From Heliocidaris erythrogramma (lineage: Eukaryota > Echinodermata > Echinoidea > Camarodonta > Echinometridae): a stretch of DNA of 64,000 nucleotides. A model generated the notes under the pieces. That model saw only the letters and a program-made list of their open reading frames with translations. It searched no databases and was not told the DNA's origin. Below are positions 58,625-64,000 of this stretch, in pieces (the stretch's first letter is position 1; the number at the start of each line of letters is the position of its first letter). Location of the stretch: NCBI GenBank assembly GCA_025617745.1, contig CM046858.1, positions 49,179,197 through 49,243,196 on the forward strand, given 5' to 3'. The translations under genes were made by a program, and so were the position numbers.

Positions 58625-59460
58625 ATGTTTTCTTTTTGTCCTTTCCACCTTTCTCTTCCATTCTTCGTTCTGCTTTTCTTCTACTTTTTTTTTTTTTTCC
58701 TCTCTCTCCCTCACTTCCTTTTGCTCTTTACTCTCTTTCTTCACTACTTCCTCCTTTTCCCCCTTTTCTTCTTTTTTTTCTTTCCGTTGTGCTTCATCTT
58801 CCTCTCTTTATTTTCTTTGTTCCTCTCCCTCTCTCTCTCTCCCTCTTCCCCCCCCCCCTTTTCTCTCTTTCATTTTCCCTTGGTTTCTTTATGACGTTTT
58901 ACTACGTCATCCTCTCTCCCTTTCCTTCCTTCTCGCTTTTGTGTTTTCTTTTGTTTCCCTTTCTTTCTTTTTTTTTTTTTTTTTCCTCTTTTCTTTTCCC
59001 TTCCCCCTCTCTCTCCCCCCTCTCTCTCCCCCCTTCCACCACCCCTTTCTCTCTTTCATTTTCCCTTGGTTTCTTTATGACGTTTTACTACGTCATCCTC
59101 TCTCCCTTTCCTTCCTTCTCGCTTTTGTGTTTTCTTTTGTTTCCCTTTCTTTCTTTGTGACGTGTTTCTCTCTCTCTCTCTCTCCTCTTAACTTTCTTTA
59201 CCATGGTTGCGCGAGTTTCCATGGAGCTTTGTCCCTTTTAGCGCTTCTCCTTTTTTGTTTTCCTTTTCTCTTCTTTTATGACGTTTTATTACGCCTCTAT
59301 CTCTATTTCTTTCTCTCTTTCTCTCTCTCTCTCCTCTTTAACTTCTTTTACCATGGTTGCGCGAGTTTCCATGGAGCTTTCTCCCTTTCTGCGCTTCTGC
59401 TCTTTTACGCCTCTATATCTTTCTCTTTCTCTCTCTCCTCTCCTTCCTGATCTCTACCAT
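58625..59460 (+). repeat. Pyrimidine-only 3' UTR of the Penelope-like element, with internal repeats
   Basis: After the stop codon about 830 bp consist almost wholly of C and T on the plus strand. A block containing GGTTTCTTTATGACGTTTTA and CTACGTCATCC is present twice (about 58,880-58,920 and 59,067-59,105). The unit CCATGGTTGCGCGAGTTTCC followed by ATGGAGCTTT is present three times, at 59,201, 59,351 and 59,457. The mirror tract lies at 54,870-55,695. Long open frames here are low-complexity artefacts. Confidence 0.85.
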
Positions 59461-59549
59461 GGTTGCGCTGGTATCCATGGAGCTTTTGCGTTGTTTTTTT
59501 TGCGCTTCACGCTCTTTTGTGTACCTATCTAATAAATTTTCATCATTTC

Positions 59550-59583
59550 CTGATGAAGGCCTATGGCCGAAAATTCGAATTTT
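59550..59583 (+). ncRNA. Hammerhead-ribozyme-like motif near the Penelope 3' end
   Basis: CTGATGA is followed by a 4-bp stem GGCC-TAT-GGCC, then GAAA and the self-complementary AATTCGAATT, then TTT. CUGAUGA and GAAA separated by stem II are the two conserved blocks of the hammerhead core. The palindromic segment could act as helix III within one molecule or between two. Penelope-like elements are known to carry minimal hammerheads near their termini. A convincing helix I (pairing of ATCATTTC before the core with sequence after the expected cleavage site) is not obvious, so activity is uncertain. Confidence 0.55.
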
Positions 59584-59797
59584 TTCATCGTATACGGACT
59601 TTTCATTCCTATTTTGTCTATAACTTTGCAAGTCCGAAGCAGAACTATATTTTTTTACTATATATATATATATATATACGAAAGTTGAAATATTGAGTAC
59701 TTCCAAAGAGTGCTCTATGCCTTACAGCAGAGCATATTAATCCATGGTGTACCTGCTCAATCCGACCTTAGGTTTCGTGCCTCTCTCAAGACACTCC

Positions 59798-60448
59798 TCA
59801 GGGATAATGAGCTTGGCTTTGGTGTTCGGCATCTGCGATGCTTCCTGGATCGATTTCACGGTCTGGTGTCTTTCTTTTGGGACATTGTGTGTGCCTACAT
59901 CCTGTTAGGATTTCAGCTCTTTTGTTTAGTGATTCTTTGTTCGCTATGATCAGAAGCTTTTCATCCATGCACAAATTGCATTGGCCACTCTTTCTCCTAA
60001 GCAGGTTTGACTTTTTAGCAATTTCCCATGATAAGCTGTAACCCGTGTTTGATTTTTTCAATTCCCATACATATTTAGATAGCTGGGTTTCCTTACTGTA
60101 TTTCTCGTGGGTGAATGATTTAATATGATTCCTATAGCGCTCCTTGAAGGGCCCTCCCGCTAGACCAAAGTATGCATTTTCCGTATTCCCATGGCGCACT
60201 GTCGCTTTGTACACAATAGCTTTCTCCAAACATTTTCCATTGAGTGGACATCCGGTTTTTTTGCAATTGCATTTTCTCTCATTTGTGACTGTCGCTTTTG
60301 ATTTCTCTATTACTCTTTTGTTATGTCCTTTTATTATCGAATCGATATTCCTCATACAACTGTAGCCCACTTTCAAAGTATTCTTATTGAAAATCTTATT
60401 GAGTTTGTGCCCCTTGGGAAATGCTTTTCCACCAGTTTTAAGAATTTG
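59798..60448 (-). pseudogene. Penelope-like C-terminal fragment with GIY-YIG domain (second lineage)
   Basis: The minus-strand frame is 291 codons (60,673 to 59,798), but only the last ~216 residues, from QILKTGG (60,448), look like a Penelope protein. Visible parts are FPKGHKLNKIFNKNT, a cysteine cluster CNCKKTGCPLNGKC (residues 135-148 of the frame), IVYKATV, AYFGLAGGPFKERYRNHIKS (the GIY-YIG core, with Y-F-G for Y-I-G and the conserved arginine), then LSKYVWELK and CNLCMDEKLLI. The reverse transcriptase is absent. The first ~75 residues of the frame translate the terminal-repeat-like DNA and are fused by chance. It is a dead 5'-truncated copy. Confidence 0.85.
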
Positions 60449-60520
60449 CCCGTCGGTGTGTTGAAATAGATAGCAAACAATTATGTTGAAATAAAAACAC
60501 CGCAAGACGTAAAATTTACT

Positions 60521-60550
60521 GACGTTTCGGTCACAGACCTTTATCAAAGT
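60521..60550 (-). ncRNA. Hammerhead-ribozyme-like motif of the second Penelope element
   Basis: On the minus strand: TTGATAA, a stem AGGTC-TGT-GACC, then CGAAAC and GTC. GAAAC and GUC fit the conserved block and a classical cleavage triplet, and ACGT between them is self-complementary as in dimeric minimal hammerheads. The first block is degenerate (UUGAUAA for CUGAUGA), so this copy is probably inactive. Confidence 0.5.
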
Positions 60551-60663
60551 AAAAGACTGAACACATTCAAAGTAATAATAATCAGATGCGTGAATTATGA
60601 AGACGCGGGCAGTTGCTTGGATACAAAAAATTAGGCGCGAGAATTGAGATTTTGGGCGCAAGT

Positions 60664-60903
60664 GACGCCACAAAGAAAAATTTAAAAAAAAAAATTAAAA
60701 AAAAATTTGTACGTATTTTGAAAAGAAATTAAAAGCCATGATAAAAGCAGTAAGAATGACGCAACAAAGAGGCAAGATATGCATGAATTGACGCGCAATT
60801 TTACAAAAACTATGTCTGCTGCGCAAAAAAAGGGGATATGCTTTTAATTTCTTTTCAAAATACGTACAAATGTTTTTTTTTTTTTTTCTTTCTTTGTGGC
60901 GTC
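60664..60903. repeat. 240-bp foldback element, GACGCCACAAAG ends
   Basis: GACGCCACAAAGAAA on the left is inverted as TTTCTTTGTGGCGTC on the right. Further in, AATTTGTACGTATTTTGAAA and AGAAATTAAAAGC pair with GCTTTTAATTTC and TTTTCAAAATACGTACAAAT. Arms are ~70-80 bp, separated by A- or T-runs, with a ~100-bp centre. It sits at the 5' edge of the second Penelope fragment. No coding capacity. Confidence 0.8.
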
Positions 60904-61069
60904 CGATGTGAGGGGGGGGGGCTCTTTTACATCCACCATTTACATTCATTTTGTCCTTTCAATATTTCCCCCCTCATATTGTCAAGAACATTCAGGTGCT
61001 TCATATTCATAAACAAATCTAAAACGCCACGTATACTTGCCGTCCCTCTCAATCGTTTGACCCCTTCGT

Positions 61070-61089
61070 CCCCCCCCCCCCCCCCCCCC
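61070..61089. repeat. Poly-C run (~20)
   Basis: An uninterrupted C homopolymer. The flanks hold no recognisable gene. Confidence 0.9.
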
Positions 61090-61512
61090 GGATAGTGGAC
61101 TTGCGTGATTTTCGTACCACCTGCCAGTTATCTGCCCCTGTTATTATGATATTTTGTTGTGGGGTTTTTTTTAATACATGTAGTAGGCCTAGATCTCGTT
61201 TTTTATTGGTTGGTTCGTTGTTGGTATGTTGGCGCTCCTCAATCTGTCAATCTCTTCAGATTATTCTCTTTTTATGCCAATGGTTTGAGAGGGCGCTCTT
61301 CAAATTCAGGATATGAAGACAAGACTACCCATTCTTGTAGCAAGCATACAAGGGATAAAAGTGAAAATATGTCGTTTTAAATTATAGGTCTAAAATCATT
61401 TGGAAACAGCTTTTGCTTGAAGGAACTGGTAATTGGTGCCTATATGTCAAGTAATTTTAATAATCTTTTTAGTCAAAGTTTTTTTTTAAATTCAATTTTA
61501 AAATATATTTTA

Positions 61513-61930
61513 AGGACAATCCAATCCAAAATTCAGAGACACGGATTAAGTTGGAAAAATGAATCGGAAAATTAGAATAGGACAGTTGAATCATTGTAAT
61601 CACAATTCACATGGAATCTCAAATTGGCGAGTATGTCATAAATAGACTGTGATGTATAATTTATGGACAGCTCTTCCATTATTTTATTGTATTCTAGAAT
61701 AGGCCTACCTTTAATTGAGTCTTTTCTGCTGGGCGCCTTTTCCCCCGGGGCAGTATGGATAGAAGAGGCATACTATAGGTCATTAAAAAAAATAACTAAC
61801 CCCGGCCCCCCCCCCCCCAACCCCAACCCCCGACATTTAAGTCTGTCGTGTTGGAACAAATGGGCCCGAGTTGTCCATTGCTAGGCTGGCACATTACTGA
61901 TTCGGTCAGTTGTATAATAATTATGATTAT
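61513..61930. mobile_element. Diverged relative of the AGGGCAATCC TTAA element
   Basis: TTAA followed by GGACAATCCAATCC, then ATGGACAGCTCTTCCATT, CCCCCGGGGCAGTATGG and GTGTTGGAACAAATGGG correspond in order to blocks of 34,233-34,822. A poly-C run at 61,806-61,818 interrupts it. The right end is not found; a 27-G run lies at 61,993-62,019. It is an old, partial copy. Confidence 0.55.
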
Positions 61931-61992
61931 AACTTTATATAAGCTCATTCTCAGAAGCCTTTTGTTGGCTAAAATGGCTGCCGCCGGTGGAT

Positions 61993-62019
61993 GGGGGGGG
62001 GGGGGGGGGGGGGGGGGGG
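61993..62019. repeat. 27-base poly-G run
   Basis: An uninterrupted run of 27 G residues, with further G runs at 62,088-62,096, 63,350-63,364, 63,830-63,847 and 63,867-63,886. These may form G-quadruplexes, and their exact lengths are likely uncertain in the assembly. Confidence 0.9.
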
Positions 62020-62100
62020 CACGATTTGCCGGGCACATTTTAGTTAGACCTATTTTGTAGTTAAGGAACATCATATTAGAAATTCGTGGGGGGGGGCGCA

Positions 62101-62584
62101 TAGGGGAGAGCGGGGTGAGTGGGACAAGAATCGTGATCTGGTACTCTTTCCTTTGTAACATTACTTCAAAAATAATTATTCATTGTAGTCTCTCCATTTT
62201 TGCATGGTAAATATTTTATAGTAGGCTACAAACCAAGGTATTTGACACAGTCCCTGCAAAATATTAGTGTTCGTATTTATCGCTAGAAATATTATTGCAA
62301 ATTATATAGGGTCATATAAGACTTATATGTTGTATGCGGGGTATTCACTTTAGCCAAGTGGTATACGTATAAAATATTTGACAATGAATAATGAAAAATT
62401 TAAAAAAAAGTGTAAAAAAAAAGAAGTGAAAATTAAGGTTACAAGCAAAATCGCAGTATAGCTGTGAATGTATTTGTGAACACTGATAGTCAAGACATTT
62501 CGTAGGATCCAAACTAATTTATAAAAGGTTAATTATATTTGAGTGGTGTCCCAGTGGCGTCCCAGTTCACCCCGCTCTCCCCTA
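62101..62584. mobile_element. TA-flanked MITE, GGGGAGAGCGGGGTGAGTGGG ends
   Basis: TAGGGGAGAGCGGGGTGAGT on the left is inverted as AGTTCACCCCGCTCTCCCCTA on the right, with GGGAC/GTCCC just inside. TA is the likely target. The 480-bp interior is A+T-rich and non-coding. This end type is widespread in animal genomes as a mariner-like MITE; that is from memory of the pattern. Confidence 0.75.
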
Positions 62585-62745
62585 CAGGTCTGCTACAAAA
62601 TGCATGGTTGACGATTCTGGTGCGCCTGTAATCCAGCTATAGTGGAAGTTATAAACTGATTCAGCGGACCCAGGTTCGAGACTGAGTGACGTCTTTCGGA
62701 TGGTGACGTTAAAGGTCGGTCCCAGACGTAAATAATCATATCTGA
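62585..62745 (+). mobile_element. tRNA-derived SINE remnant
   Basis: CCAGGTTCGAGACTGAGTGA contains a B-box-like GGTTCGAGACT. GACGTCTTTCGGATGGTGAC and GTTAAAGGTCGGTCCCAGAC match a conserved SINE motif seen in many marine animals (CTTTCGGATGGGACGTTAAA type). The A-box part is eroded. It directly abuts the preceding MITE. Confidence 0.5.
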
Positions 62746-62976
62746 TTGATACCTTTTTTTTTTTTCAATGATCTGTATTGACGATTCCATGAAACACAAA
62801 TTATACAATCAACATATTCTCTTGAATGTTCTAACAATATAAACAAATAAAATATTTTATCATCACTTATATAATTATCATGGAAAATATTCTCACTCTG
62901 GATTGTAAAATCAAAATTAATAAATGAGCGTTTCTAATGCTGTAACTGAACTGAAATCACGTCTGTAAAAAACCCA

Positions 62977-62981
<5 letters not shown>

Positions 62982-63007
<26 letters not shown>

Positions 63008-63032
63008 CCACACACCCCCACACACACACACA
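62982..63032. repeat. (CA)n microsatellite
   Basis: CA dinucleotides with a few CCC interruptions. Confidence 0.95.
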
Positions 63033-63552
63033 CTGATGGGACAGGGCACGCTTCTTCCTGGAAACATTCGAGGGGGTCGCCCCTGGTCCTCCCCGAAATT
63101 GAGAAAGACCCCCTTTCCAGGGGGAGTGGGGAAGCCGGTCAAGAATGACTCAAAATAGTTACTTAACAATAATTTTACACATTAAATGAAAGGACAAATA
63201 GTGTGGAAACAATTATATGATCAGACTTGGATTTGCCTATGTGATCAGTTTTTTTTTCTTAAATGCAACATTTAGAGAGCAAAAGAATAAAGTGGTGACT
63301 GAGAGCTTCAAGTTCTTATACTAAAAATTTAAAAATCATTTTATTCGGGAGGAGGGGGGGGGGGTGACCTGTCACGTACAGGCTCCCTTATCCTCCCGGC
63401 GTCATTAACCTTCCTTGGATGTCGCGTCCCCATAAAGAAATCGCCGCCCGTGCAATATGCTTGATACGCCACAAATCCGCTGAAAAATAGAAATTCTTTT
63501 AAAAAATCCTTGAGTACGTACGTATAGGAGACTAGCAAAACAAAATCTTGAA

Positions 63553-63758
63553 ATGGCAGACCGCGAATCTGAATCCACGTGTGAAGCGACAACATCGGTT
63601 TCAAAGGTGAGTAAACTCGTCTTTTTAGAGGGCACTGCTCAGCTATTATCGTATGATAACATTTCATGATCATGAAATTTAACATGGAGTATGATTTATT
63701 TTTCTCTAGGGATGTTTTGTGTTCAAGTCCAAGAAGAGACGGAGGCCTCTTTATCCAG
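63553..63758 (+). CDS. Start of an unidentified gene: two short coding exons
   Basis: Exon 1 starts at ATG 63,553-63,555 and encodes MADRESESTCEATTSVSK. It ends at 63,606 before a good donor GTGAGT in phase 0. Exon 2 starts at 63,710 after a TTATTTTTCTCTAG acceptor and encodes GCFVFKSKKRRRPLYP. It ends at 63,758 before a consensus GTAAGT. The intron is 103 bp. The frame stays open across the junction. An acidic/polar N-terminus followed by a basic KSKKRRR cluster suggests a nuclear protein, but I do not recognise the family. The gene should continue beyond 64,000. Two strong donors and one acceptor in register are the main support; there is no promoter evidence. Confidence 0.5.
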
Positions 63759-64000
63759 GTAAGTGACCCAGCCCCACCTATGTATTCTTGTGATGTATTT
63801 TGGGCGAATTCCGTGGGGGTGGGGGTAAGGGGGGGGGGGGGGGGGGGTGGGAGAGACAGAGAGAGAAGGGGGGGGGGGGGGGGGGGTAATGCAATGCCTT
63901 TTTGTAGCCAGAGAGCCTCTACCTTTATGATTTCAATTTCTTTTTGCGTACCAATGTAGTAAACTAGGATTACACCACTCCCGGGTACATTTCTGTAAAA

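Larger units (their letters stand above)
54555..59628 (+). mobile_element. Penelope-like retroelement with inverted 5'-truncated copy (large palindrome)
   Basis: The unit runs from GACAAAATAGGAATGAAAAG at 54,555 to the exact inverse at 59,628. The left arm 54,555-56,265 is an inverted copy of the 3' part of the element; the right arm is 58,057-59,628. Between them is the rest of the plus-strand coding region. The last 156 residues of the protein are identical in both arms. The left arm additionally carries a 138-bp MITE insertion. TATA borders both ends. Inverted or tandem partial copies are a known hallmark of Penelope-like elements. The plus copy lacks its extreme 5' end, which is replaced by the inverted copy, and has one frameshift. 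Confidence 0.9.
59629..60663 (-). mobile_element. Second Penelope-like element fragment, minus strand
   Basis: A separate Penelope-like copy lies just right of the first, in the opposite orientation. Its 3' end, with a (TA)n run at 59,661-59,680, lies towards 59,640. Its truncated coding part ends at 59,798. Upstream of the coding part (60,449-60,663) is a terminal-repeat-like region with a hammerhead-like motif. The protein sequence differs strongly from the first element, so two lineages meet here. Confidence 0.8.

Noticed and set aside
1-64000. CRISPR arrays, bacterial operons, rRNA genes
   Set aside because: No regularly spaced direct repeats with unique spacers, no dense coding and no rRNA-like sequence; introns and retroelements show the DNA is eukaryotic.

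Overview
This looks like nuclear DNA of a marine invertebrate, most likely an echinoderm (sea urchin-like). The reasons are low gene density, A+T-rich non-coding sequence, an extreme abundance of the palindromes TACATGTA/ACATGTAC, and a repeat mix of Penelope-like retroelements, Kolobok-like, piggyBac-like and Tc1-like DNA transposons, CR1/L2-type LINE tails and tRNA-derived SINEs. The organism call is an inference from composition and repeat content; no lineage-specific host gene was identified.

Host genes are few. The clearest is one coding exon on the minus strand at 51,496-51,766. It encodes the N-terminal WAVE-homology domain of an NHS/GUKH- or WASF-family actin regulator and ends in a perfect GTAAGT donor. 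The gene must continue to the left, so much of 1-51,495 may be a very long first intron. A second gene seems to start on the plus strand at 63,553, with two short exons joined by a 103-bp intron, and runs out of the window. A weak third candidate is a short terminal exon near 53,732-53,832.

Region 1-51 kb is non-coding and studded with short non-autonomous DNA transposons. Three groups stand out. The first is a set of 120-170-bp inverted-repeat elements flanked by a 3-bp CAG/CTG duplication; several share an internal core although their ends differ. The second is a set flanked by TTAA, both Kolobok-like (including a 1.2-kb element with a broken THAP-domain coding region at 42.2-43.4 kb) and piggyBac-like (TTAA-CCC...GGG-TTAA). 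The third is an 80-85-bp hairpin repeat whose arm contains TTAA and which is itself a target of TTAA elements. There are also a 915-bp element with 8-bp target duplications (hAT/P-like), a Tc1-like element with ~270-bp terminal repeats, two LINE 3' ends, two SINEs and two ~200-bp tandem duplications.

Region 54.5-60.9 kb is retroelement territory. A Penelope-like element (reverse transcriptase plus GIY-YIG endonuclease, one frameshift) is preceded by an inverted copy of its own 3' part, giving a near-identical palindrome with ~1.6-kb arms and a 1.8-kb spacer. A second, different Penelope-like fragment follows on the minus strand. Both carry hammerhead-ribozyme-like motifs. Region 61-64 kb holds long poly-G/poly-C runs, a TA-flanked MITE, a SINE remnant and the gene start at the right end.
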